Shown here piece after piece: positions 1-5,694 of a stretch of DNA of 19,578 nt. Every line of letters begins with the position of its first letter. Position 1 is the first letter of the stretch. The notes beneath the pieces were generated by a model, which had not been told where the DNA came from, ran no database searches, and worked only from the letters and a program-made list of their open reading frames with translations. The DNA comes from Micavibrio sp. UBA5703 (lineage in GTDB: Bacteria; Pseudomonadota; Alphaproteobacteria; Micavibrionales; Micavibrionaceae): positions 31,076-50,653 of the forward strand of contig DIHF01000033.1 in NCBI GenBank assembly GCA_002420015.1, read 5' to 3'. Both the position numbers and the translations under genes were made by a program.

Positions 1-440
1 TTGCCGATATTGGCGTTGATCTTCACAAGGAAATTGCGCCCGATAATCATCGGCTCTAATTCAGTATGGCGGATATTGGCCGGAATGATGGCGCGCCCGC
101 GGGCGATTTCATCCCGCACGAATTCCGGCGCGCAGTTCTCGCGCTGCGCCACAAATTCCATCTCGGGCGTGATTTCGCCCTTGCGGGCGTAGTGCATCTG
201 GCTGACATTCCCGCTGCGGTTTTTCACCCATTCGGCGCGGATCGGCTTCAGGCCCTTTTCAATGGCGATTTCCGCGCTTTCGTCCGTGTACGGGCCGGAG
301 GTGTCATAGACGGTGAATTTATCGCCGTTCTCGAGCGCGATCTCGCGCACCGGCACGCCGTTTTTGTAAATCTTGCGCGAAGCCGGAAGCGGCCCGCGTG
401 TGACATGGGCGCAATTATCTTTGTTGTTATGTTTGGACAT
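1..440 (-). CDS. thiC: Phosphomethylpyrimidine synthase ThiC (5' part, runs off window)
   Basis: ThiC is a radical-SAM enzyme that converts aminoimidazole ribotide into the hydroxymethylpyrimidine phosphate moiety of thiamine. About 146 N-terminal residues are present, read from the reverse complement. They carry hallmark ThiC segments: SRKIYKNG near the start, then YDTSGPYTDE, QMHYARKGEITPEMEF, FVRDEIARGRAIIPANI and EPMIIGRNFLVKINANIG. The C-terminal half, with the iron-sulfur cysteines, lies beyond the left edge. The ATG at 438-440 is preceded by AAAGGAATAACA, a normal ribosome binding site. The gene is divergent from the SCO gene, with a palindromic repeat between them. No THI-box riboswitch could be recognised in the short leader, which is largely occupied by the repeat. 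Identity is very secure from the signature segments. Confidence 0.95.
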   Translation of the reverse strand, partial: MSKHNNKDNCAHVTRGPLPASRKIYKNGVPVREIALENGDKFTVYDTSGPYTDESAEIAIEKGLKPIRAEWVKNRSGNVSQMHYARKGEITPEMEFVAQRENCAPEFVRDEIARGRAIIPANIRHTELEPMIIGRNFLVKINANIG

Positions 441-460
441 TGTTATTCCTTTTGTTTTTT

Positions 461-599
461 ACGCGGAGGATCGGAGAAGCGGAGTTTTTTATAACCACTA
501 AGACACCAAGATTCACTAAGGATTTAGTGCAAATATCCTTCTTAGTGTTTCTTTGTGTCTTAGTGGTAAATTTTCCTCCGGCTCTCCGAAACTCCGCGT
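461..599. repeat. Nested palindromic repeat between thiC and the SCO gene
   Basis: This is an imperfect palindrome of about 139 bp. The outer arms are ACGCGGAG..CGGAGAAGCGGAG (461-484) and the complement of 576-599, which reads ACGCGGAG..CGGAGAGCCGGAG. The inner arms are 494-520 (starting ACCACTAAGACAC) and 542-568 (complement starting ACCACTAAGACAC); they differ at about three of 27 positions. The core then continues as AGGAT..ATCCT. The architecture, an outer GC-rich arm enclosing an inner arm built from CAC-AAG/CAGAG steps, matches the element at 15716-15868 and the flanks of the gene at 4542. It lies between divergent genes. Whether it is a mobile MITE-like element or a structural repeat is inference. 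Confidence 0.75.
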
Positions 600-644
600 T
601 TACAATTTCTGTAAGCGCCCCCAACTTCGCGGAGCGAAAAGGGT

Positions 645-673
645 TTGTCAAGAAAATCACATTCCTATATAAA
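645..673 (+). promoter_or_regulatory. Candidate sigma70-type promoter of the SCO gene (leaderless)
   Basis: TTGTCA (645-650) and TATAAA (668-673) are separated by exactly 17 bases. The expected start point falls about seven bases after the -10 hexamer, on or next to the A of the ATG at 680. No Shine-Dalgarno sequence fits in between, so the mRNA is predicted to be leaderless. This is motif reading only. Confidence 0.55.
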
Positions 674-679
674 AGCGCC

Positions 680-1306
680 ATGCTCAAAGCCCGCCTGAAA
701 AGGACCGCCATTTTGTCTGCGATCGCCCTTGTGATCGGCGGTGGGATTGGCTTTTACCAGATCCAAAACGAGACGGCGCGTGTCACACAAAAGGCAAGCT
801 CTGTCGCGCCTATGGCTGGCGGCGCGCAGGTTGGCGGCGGCTTTGCCCTGATCGATCAGGACGGCAAAGAAGTGACGGAAAACGATTATGCGGGCCGCTA
901 CAAGCTGATTTTCTTTGGCTTTACTTTCTGCCCCGCCGTGTGCCCGACGGAGCTTCAGAAGATGGCGCGGGTGCTGGACCAGCTTGAAAATCCGAACATA
1001 CAGCCGATCTTCATCACCGTCGATCCCGAGCGCGACACGGCGCAGGTCATGAAGGGCTATGTCGGGCAATTCCACCCGGATATTGTGGGCTTAACCGGCA
1101 GCCGGGAGCAGATCGACAAGGTGCTGGCGGATTACAAGGTCTATGCCTCAAAGGTCGAAAACGACATGATGGACGGCTATATGATGGACCACAGCGCCTT
1201 CATCTATCTGATGAGTCCGAATAACGCGCTGATTACCCTTTACCCCGCGCAGGACACGGCGGAACAGATCGCCGAAGATATCAAGAAGCGGCTGAACGCC
1301 AGCTAG
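680..1306 (+). CDS. SCO1/SenC family copper protein
   Basis: SCO proteins are membrane-anchored thioredoxin-fold proteins that help insert copper into the CuA site of cytochrome c oxidase or control its thiol state. The 208-residue product has an N-terminal membrane anchor (about residues 8-27, ILSAIALVIGGGIGFY). Its thioredoxin-like domain carries the copper-binding motif FCPAVCP (Cys84 and Cys88) and the distal ligand His171 in MMDHSAFIYLM. FITVDPERDT is also typical of the family. The reading frame is open upstream to 440, but that extension crosses the palindromic repeat and has no family similarity. The ATG at 680 fits the known N-terminus and a promoter placed immediately before it. The stop TAG lies in a CTAG shared with the convergent gene. 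No oxidase genes are nearby. Confidence 0.92.
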   Translation: MLKARLKRTAILSAIALVIGGGIGFYQIQNETARVTQKASSVAPMAGGAQVGGGFALIDQDGKEVTENDYAGRYKLIFFGFTFCPAVCPTELQKMARVLDQLENPNIQPIFITVDPERDTAQVMKGYVGQFHPDIVGLTGSREQIDKVLADYKVYASKVENDMMDGYMMDHSAFIYLMSPNNALITLYPAQDTAEQIAEDIKKRLNAS

Positions 1307-2112
1307 CTGATCGCCTTCCAGTTTTTGTAGAAAACTTCCTTGATGCCGTTCAGCAGAACACTCGTCTTGCTTATGACGAAGTTGAACGCCTCGTAATGGT
1401 CGGACGGGCGAACGATGTCCATGAACAGGCAATAGCGGATCTGGCTGTCGGAATTGTTGAGCGATTCGTGCATCACCGTGTCGTCGAAGATAAACAGGGG
1501 GTCGTCATGCCAGTAATGCTTGACGCTGTCCGCATGGATATAAATCTGGTCGTCCTTGACCGGGTTCAGATTGTACAAAACCCGCAATGACAAACGCAAC
1601 GGACCGAAATGGAGTTTGGTCTTGTTCCCCCGGTTAAACGCAGACACAGCAACGGTTTTGATGTATTTGCAGTCATAGTCAAAATCGACGATCGATTGCT
1701 CGAGAACCTTGTCGTACCACTTGATGAACAGCATGCCGCGCCCGCTATCGGCGAGTTGTTTGTCCATCGCCTGCATGATGTCGTCTTTCTTCTCCTTGAA
1801 GATGTCGATGACTTCGTTGATTTCCTTTTGGTAATCCTCCGGCAGGTCATCAATTTTGTAGATGATCTTGTTCTTGTAGGAAAAAAGATCGGCCAGCAAA
1901 TTCACCGGCGAAAGCAGCATGGTCAAGATGCCGTTGCCCATGAAATAGCGCTTGAGCAGGAACGGCGTAATTTCCCTGTGGCGCATCAGGTCGATAAATC
2001 CGCAAACCAGAAAAAACAGCACCAGACGCGGCACATACCACACCGCAAGGCCTGCAATCAAAAGCCCTCCGGCCCGGCGGGAGAATTTACGCAGATCGCG
2101 TTCCGATACCAT
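1303..2112 (-). CDS. Membrane-anchored aspartyl/asparaginyl beta-hydroxylase family dioxygenase
   Basis: This 269-residue protein has hydrophobic segments at about residues 15-42, then a C-terminal AspH-type domain (PF05118-like), typically Fe(II)/2-oxoglutarate dependent. Family signs are LHFGPLRLSLRVLYNL around His168, FIFDDTVMHESLNNS with His215, and Arg226 in IRYCLFMDIVRP as the likely 2-oxoglutarate anchor. An N-terminal anchor, an IKWY segment and this domain resemble LpxO, which hydroxylates a lipid A acyl chain. The position of the metal-binding Asp is Gly170 (HFG), as in vertebrate AspH, rather than the HRD of LpxO. The gene follows the SCP2 gene by 11 bases. Its ribosome binding site GGAG overlaps the SCP2 stop, so the two are co-transcribed. 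Substrate is unknown: lipid A, another lipid or a protein are all possible. Confidence 0.85.
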   Translation of the reverse strand: MVSERDLRKFSRRAGGLLIAGLAVWYVPRLVLFFLVCGFIDLMRHREITPFLLKRYFMGNGILTMLLSPVNLLADLFSYKNKIIYKIDDLPEDYQKEINEVIDIFKEKKDDIMQAMDKQLADSGRGMLFIKWYDKVLEQSIVDFDYDCKYIKTVAVSAFNRGNKTKLHFGPLRLSLRVLYNLNPVKDDQIYIHADSVKHYWHDDPLFIFDDTVMHESLNNSDSQIRYCLFMDIVRPSDHYEAFNFVISKTSVLLNGIKEVFYKNWKAIS

Positions 2113-2123
2113 TTTCTTCGCTC

Positions 2124-2426
2124 CTAATCCTCAAGAATGGAATTCAGCTTCAGGGCATATCCCATAGACCCCTGAATTTTAAGCTTGCCCATCATGAAGG
2201 CAATATTGGGGTCCTGGGTGCCGTCGAGTATTTTCTGAAACGTTTCAATCGAGCATATCAGCGTCGTATCGGCCTCCACATCCTCGTTGTTCATGACAAG
2301 CTCGTCCGCCGTCGCATCGACGAATATCAGGCCATCGTCGCCGAAGTCGAACTTCACCTTCGCGCCGAATTTCGGACCCGAAGAAAGCCTTTTTCGTATT
2401 TGTTCGGCGATGCTCTCAATGCTCAT
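2124..2426 (-). CDS. SCP2 sterol-binding domain protein
   Basis: This 100-residue protein is essentially one SCP2 (sterol carrier protein 2) domain, a fold with a hydrophobic tunnel for fatty acyl chains or other lipids. Visible signs are KVKFDFGDDGLIFVDA, ADTTLICSIETFQKILDG and the closing MMGKLKIQGSMGYALKLNSIL, the usual SCP2 end block. There is no signal peptide, so it is probably cytoplasmic. The frame is open to 2543, but the ATG at 2424-2426 gives the expected domain start and has a TATAGT placed seven bases before it. It is first in an operon with the membrane dioxygenase. Handing a lipid substrate to that enzyme is an attractive but unproven idea. Family assignment is firm; ligand is unknown. 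Confidence 0.9.
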   Translation of the reverse strand: MSIESIAEQIRKRLSSGPKFGAKVKFDFGDDGLIFVDATADELVMNNEDVEADTTLICSIETFQKILDGTQDPNIAFMMGKLKIQGSMGYALKLNSILED

Positions 2427-2433
2427 GAGAGAG

Positions 2434-2439
2434 ACTATA
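2434..2439 (-). promoter_or_regulatory. Candidate -10 element of the SCP2 gene (leaderless)
   Basis: On the minus strand TATAGT is followed by CTCTCTC and then the ATG at 2426. A start point seven bases after the -10 would therefore be the A of the ATG. No Shine-Dalgarno sequence is present. The -35 region is weak (a T-run), so the call rests on the -10 and the spacing. Confidence 0.4.
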
Positions 2440-2514
2440 CAGGCTCGGGGATTAAAAAAAAGGCCAAAAAGGGCCAGATAGTGCAGTTTTCGCTTTCCAA
2501 AACCATTGTATGTC

Positions 2515-2532
2515 ACTATCCGCAGTGATAGT
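2515..2532. promoter_or_regulatory. Small inverted repeat upstream of the coiled-coil gene
   Basis: ACTATC, a six-base loop CGCAGT, then GATAGT. It lies in the intergenic region between the divergent SCP2 gene and the gene at 2605, so it could be an operator or a leader hairpin. It is short enough to be chance. Confidence 0.3.
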
Positions 2533-2604
2533 CTGTGCGGCATTACGTGCTTTGTAACGCCGTTGAGCGTTTGTCAGATTTTACGAAAAACAGGGGTGAC
2601 TTCC

Positions 2605-4386
2605 ATGAAGACGATGAGCTTTAAAGCTGCTTTGCTGGTTTTACTTTCCGGAGTTGCGTTCGCGGGTAGCGTACAGGCCGCCGATAACGCCGGACTCTCA
2701 AGCGGGCCGGAACTTTACTTCTACCCCGCCAAAGCGTGGAACATAACGGCTTCGCCCGTGGCCCCGGCCGCTACCGGCGGCAAGACCTGCACCATCGGCA
2801 ACGAGTTCAACAACGGCTTTATCATGGAGCTTTCCGGGTCGTCCGCCGGCATTGAAAACCTTAATATCAACTTCATCCAGCCGGCCTTCGAGGCAGGCGA
2901 AACCTATGACGTATCCTTGAGCGTCCCCGGCAGCATCAGCAAAACCGTAACCGGGCAGGCGGCACAAGGCGAAATCCTGGGCGTTAACATCGCGGGCCAC
3001 GCCGACCTTTACAGCGCCCTGCGCACGGCGGGCGTTCTCGACGTGCAGTTGATGGACAACGTATTCCGCTTTTACATGACCGGCTTTGCCGATTCCATGA
3101 AGCGCTTTGACGACTGTGTAGGCGGTGCCAAAGCCCCTGCCGCCGCGCCGCAACCGGAACAAATAAAAGAAGCCGCCACCGAAGCGCCGCAGGAAATTGC
3201 CCCGGAAGAAGAAGCTGTGCCGGTAGCGTCCGTTAAAACAGAAGACGGCAGAGTTGTTGTCGACCTGACAAAGCCGCCGACTTTCGACGCCAATGCCGCC
3301 GCACAAGAGAGCAAAGAAACCGTTTCGCCGCGTGTGACTTCGCACGACATCTCCGAAGATATCTATGAAATGCCTTTCGAGGCGCAGCAAATGGAAGCCG
3401 GTGTCAAAGCCCCGGCGGAGGCTGAAAATTCTATCGCCGACGAGAAAATATCCTCCGGCGTTTCCGGCGCTTTGAACGGCAAAAAACCAGAACGCGGCGG
3501 ATACAAAAGGCTTTCCGAGCGTCTGGCCGAGGAAATGAAATCCCTCGCCCCGCCCCCGACGCCGTCCGCTTCGGGACCGGGCATGCCTGCTCCTGCTGCT
3601 CCCGCCGCCGTTGTGTCTGAAACGGTACAACCTGCGATGAAAGCCTCTTCTCAGGTGGAGGCCGCCTCGGCAGCCGCTATTGCCGCCGCGAAAGAAGAAA
3701 AAGGCAGCACCGATGATATTCAGGCAACCTATATCCCTGAGGAAGAAAGCGCAGAAAAGCCGGTTGAAAAAGAAACCATCAATTTCAATCAGCCCTCACC
3801 GGATTCGGCAAGGGATAATGTTAAATCGATCTCCTCGCCTGAGATGAAGATCAACCGCCGCACCGTCAAAATGGAATCCGACTTCACCGACCTCGGGGAT
3901 GTCGAACCCTCCAGCAGCAAGGATGAAGAGCCGTTCCAGAGCACGCGCTTTGAAAGCGGAAAAACCAGCGACACTGCCATGCGCGACAAGATCGTCGAGC
4001 TGGAAAAGATGATCCGTGAACTCAACCGCGAAAACGAAAATCTTGAAAGCGACCTCAAAGGCGCGTTGCAACAATCCAAAAACGAGCAAGCCTCCGTATC
4101 CTCCGAGAACTGGAATCTGGAGCGCGCCACCATGCGCTATAACGAAGCCGAGCGCCAGATCGAGCGCCTTGGCCAGCAGCTCCAGCGCGAGCGCGCCACC
4201 TGCGAGACGGAAAGCCGCAAGCTGGAGAACATGCTGTTCGACCCGGAAGTGACCGACCAGAAGCAGATGGAGCGCCTCACCACACTGGAGCGCGAAATCG
4301 AGCAGGCCAAATCCGAACAGGAAGACCAGCGCCGCCAGTACGAAGAGCGCATCCGCGTCCTTGAAGGCCAGCTTAAGGCGCAGTAG
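2605..4386 (+). CDS. Exported coiled-coil protein, function unknown
   Basis: The product has 593 residues. Residues 1-26 form a clear Sec signal peptide (basic MKTMSFK, hydrophobic core, cleavage after VQA), so it is periplasmic or outside the cell. Residues of about 36-172 form a compact domain rich in beta-like sequence, with a cysteine near each end (Cys62 and Cys171) that could make a disulfide. About 173-450 is low complexity, rich in Ala, Pro and Glu, with no recognisable domain. About 455-593 is heptad-rich coiled coil (KIVELEKMIRELNREN and ERIRVLEGQLKAQ). The ATG at 2605 is preceded by AGGGGTGA, a good ribosome binding site, and starts the signal peptide; the upstream extension does not. 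I do not recognise the family. The layout suggests a structural, envelope-spanning or scaffold role, but this is inference. Confidence 0.8.
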   Translation: MKTMSFKAALLVLLSGVAFAGSVQAADNAGLSSGPELYFYPAKAWNITASPVAPAATGGKTCTIGNEFNNGFIMELSGSSAGIENLNINFIQPAFEAGETYDVSLSVPGSISKTVTGQAAQGEILGVNIAGHADLYSALRTAGVLDVQLMDNVFRFYMTGFADSMKRFDDCVGGAKAPAAAPQPEQIKEAATEAPQEIAPEEEAVPVASVKTEDGRVVVDLTKPPTFDANAAAQESKETVSPRVTSHDISEDIYEMPFEAQQMEAGVKAPAEAENSIADEKISSGVSGALNGKKPERGGYKRLSERLAEEMKSLAPPPTPSASGPGMPAPAAPAAVVSETVQPAMKASSQVEAASAAAIAAAKEEKGSTDDIQATYIPEEESAEKPVEKETINFNQPSPDSARDNVKSISSPEMKINRRTVKMESDFTDLGDVEPSSSKDEEPFQSTRFESGKTSDTAMRDKIVELEKMIRELNRENENLESDLKGALQQSKNEQASVSSENWNLERATMRYNEAERQIERLGQQLQRERATCETESRKLENMLFDPEVTDQKQMERLTTLEREIEQAKSEQEDQRRQYEERIRVLEGQLKAQ

Positions 4387-4404
4387 ACACGGCATTTCAC
4401 AACA

Positions 4405-4458
4405 CCGTCATCCCCGCAAGTGAAGGCGCACAGCGCCGGAACGTGGGCGGGGATCCAG
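4405..4458. repeat. GC-rich palindromic repeat (left outer arm of the abi cassette)
   Basis: The unit begins CCGTCATCCCCGC (4405-4417) and ends GCGGGGATCCAG (4447-4458), so ATCCCCGC pairs with GCGGGGAT. A second small hairpin, GGCGC-ACA-GCGCC, sits inside at 4425-4437. The same type of unit, in mirror orientation, lies at 5573-5620. It follows the stop of the coiled-coil gene and could also act as a transcription end. Confidence 0.75.
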
Positions 4459-4466
4459 CGCATGGT

Positions 4467-4484
4467 TGCCGCCGGAAGGCGGCA
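4467..4484 (+). terminator. Hairpin downstream of the coiled-coil gene
   Basis: A perfect seven-base stem, TGCCGCC-GGAA-GGCGGCA. The nearest T-rich run (TTTTT at 4493-4497) comes eight bases later, so it is an imperfect intrinsic terminator. It may instead be part of the repeat cluster. Confidence 0.35.
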
Positions 4485-4495
4485 CAAAAGAATTT

Positions 4496-4529
4496 TTAAC
4501 CGCAGAGGCGCAGAGCGCGCGGAGGAAGG
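4496..4529 (+). repeat. CAGAG-type repeat arm that supplies the ribosome binding site of the abi gene
   Basis: The sequence starts TTAACCGCAGAGGCGCAGAG and ends GGAGGAAGG. The complement of 5484-5513 starts TTAAACACAGAG and has the same CAGAG spacing, so the two form an inverted pair around the gene at 4542. The purine-rich end GGAGGAAGG lies in Shine-Dalgarno position for that gene. Confidence 0.7.
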
Positions 4530-4541
4530 AATGAGGTGTCA

Positions 4542-5348
4542 ATGTCTAATAAAAGCGACACAAAAATTTTTATAATCGGAGGCATTATTTGTTTATTCGT
4601 GGTAGTTGCATGGGTTGTTACTCCTTGGTTTTTAACCAATGTTTTTAACATTTCTCAATTAAATGACCGTGGCGTTTTTGGAGATATGTTTGGCTCCATA
4701 AATGCACTTTTCTCAGGATTAGCCTTTGTTGGTGTTATTGTCGCTATTTTGCTTCAAAAAGAAGAGCTTGAAGAGCAGCGAAGTGAATTGAAGCTTACAA
4801 GGGAAGCTTTTGAAGAGCAAAATAAAGTTTTAAATATTCAACGTTTTGAAAATACATTTTTTCAAATGGTTTCTCTTCATAATGAGATAGTGAACACAAT
4901 GAGTTTGCCCATGAGATATCCAAACCCAGCAAAATCATATCACCACGGAAGAGAAGTGTTCATAGAGATATATAACCATCTTTTAGAAAAGTGGAATAAA
5001 GAAAGAAATGAAAATGATATAAAAATTATTTTTACTGAAATTTGCGTTCAGAAGTTTTCGGGTGTGTCGGGACATTATTACAGGAATATGTTTCGAATTT
5101 TACGACTTATAGATTCAAGTGGTTTACCAAATGAATTGTTTTATTCTAAAATACTTCATGCCCAGTTATCTGATAACGAATTAATTCTTTTGTATTATAA
5201 CTGCTTTTTTTATGATCGTGGAAAAGAGTTTAGAAAATACGCCATTAAATATAAACTGTTTGAAAATTTTACTGGTAGTGAATTACTTGATCGTAAGCAT
5301 TTGGATGAATTAAAAAACTATAAGGAAGAAATAGGCTCTATTGAATAA
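4542..5348 (+). CDS. putAbiC-like phage abortive infection protein
   Basis: This 268-residue membrane protein resembles the 'putative phage abortive infection' family (PF16872, named after lactococcal AbiC). Two membrane helices (about 9-31 and 48-71) precede a short coiled coil (72-100) and a cytoplasmic helical domain. That domain carries the family segments FENTFFQMVSLHNEIV, GREVFIEIYNHL, GHYYRNMFRILRLID and AQLSDNELILLYYNC. Members are thought to sense infection and stop growth, but the mechanism is not established. The gene is far more AT-rich than its neighbours and sits between mirror-image repeat blocks, which points to transfer. A GTG at 4536 is a possible alternative start, but the spacing to GGAGGAAGG favours the ATG at 4542. 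Family assignment is from remembered motifs and should be confirmed by a profile search. Confidence 0.8.
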   Translation: MSNKSDTKIFIIGGIICLFVVVAWVVTPWFLTNVFNISQLNDRGVFGDMFGSINALFSGLAFVGVIVAILLQKEELEEQRSELKLTREAFEEQNKVLNIQRFENTFFQMVSLHNEIVNTMSLPMRYPNPAKSYHHGREVFIEIYNHLLEKWNKERNENDIKIIFTEICVQKFSGVSGHYYRNMFRILRLIDSSGLPNELFYSKILHAQLSDNELILLYYNCFFYDRGKEFRKYAIKYKLFENFTGSELLDRKHLDELKNYKEEIGSIE

Positions 5349-5360
5349 CCTCACCAAACC

Positions 5361-5427
5361 TGTCATGCCCGCGAAGGCGGGCATCCGGCTTTTTAGGGCC
5401 CAGACCCCCGCCTGCGCGGGGGTGACA
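5361..5427. repeat. Pair of GC-rich hairpins downstream of the abi gene
   Basis: Two perfect eight-base stems lie back to back: ATGCCCGC-GAAG-GCGGGCAT (5365-5384) and ACCCCCGC-CTGC-GCGGGGGT (5404-5423). They are bounded by TGTCA at 5361 and TGACA at 5423-5427, so the whole is itself an inverted repeat. They start 13 bases after the abi stop and could end its transcript, though neither has a T-run directly after it. Confidence 0.75.
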
Positions 5428-5483
5428 GTGAGGAAAGCCAAAGGATGTCGGGTGGGGCATATCAGGGTGACGCGACGTATAAA

Positions 5484-5513
5484 TCTCTGTGACCTCTGTG
5501 TGCTCTGTGTTTA
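5484..5513 (-). repeat. CAGAG-type repeat arm (right inner arm of the abi cassette)
   Basis: On the plus strand it reads TCTCTGTGACCTCTGTG and on to GTTTAA. The reverse complement begins TTAAACACAGAG and matches the spacing of the left arm at 4496-4529. The same inner arm type is found in the compact element at 15759-15828. Confidence 0.7.
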
Positions 5514-5572
5514 AAAAACACCGGACCCTACCTTCGCCAAGGATCGGCGGACGAAGGCGCAGGGGTTACATG

Positions 5573-5620
5573 CCAGATCCCCGTTCACGCTCGGCGGTGC
5601 CTCGCTGCCGGGGATGACGG
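5573..5620. repeat. GC-rich palindromic repeat (right outer arm of the abi cassette)
   Basis: The unit starts CCAGATCCCCG (5573-5583) and ends CCGGGGATGACGG (5608-5620). This is the mirror image of the left unit CCGTCATCCCC..GGGGATCCAG at 4405-4458. ATCCCCG pairs with CGGGGAT to make a hairpin that may also end transcription from the acyl-CoA dehydrogenase gene. Confidence 0.75.
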
Positions 5621-5694
5621 ATAAGAGGCTTTGTGCCTTTGTGTCTTCCTGTGAAAACGAATGAGATCCTTCAGGAGGACAATGAGAGAAGCCC

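Larger units (their letters stand above)
5349..5694. other. Gene-free stretch made mostly of repeats
   Basis: Between the abi stop and the acyl-CoA dehydrogenase stop I see no credible gene. It holds the twin hairpins at 5361-5427, the CAGAG-type arm at 5484-5513, a CCTTCG..CGAAGG inverted pair near 5531-5557, the outer arm at 5573-5620, and a further TTTGTGCCTTTGTGTCTTCC fragment at 5631-5650. The small open frames here are composed of repeat sequence. Confidence 0.7.

Noticed and set aside
440..679. N-terminal extension of the SCO protein by 80 residues
   Set aside because: It would translate the palindromic repeat, it places sequence before the membrane anchor that the family lacks, and a promoter-like sequence lies just before 680.
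2455..2476. Possible intrinsic terminator (GGCC..GGCC followed by T8 on the minus strand)
   Set aside because: The stem has only four pairs and it lies upstream of the SCP2 start with no gene to end on that strand.
2698..3630. 310-codon open frame on the minus strand
   Set aside because: Antisense to the exported coiled-coil gene, Arg/Gly/Phe-rich shadow, no domain and no ribosome binding site.
4405..5620. Possible CRISPR array because of the spaced repeats
   Set aside because: The repeats are few, palindromic, of different kinds and arranged as mirror images around a gene. There is no constant direct repeat with regular spacers.
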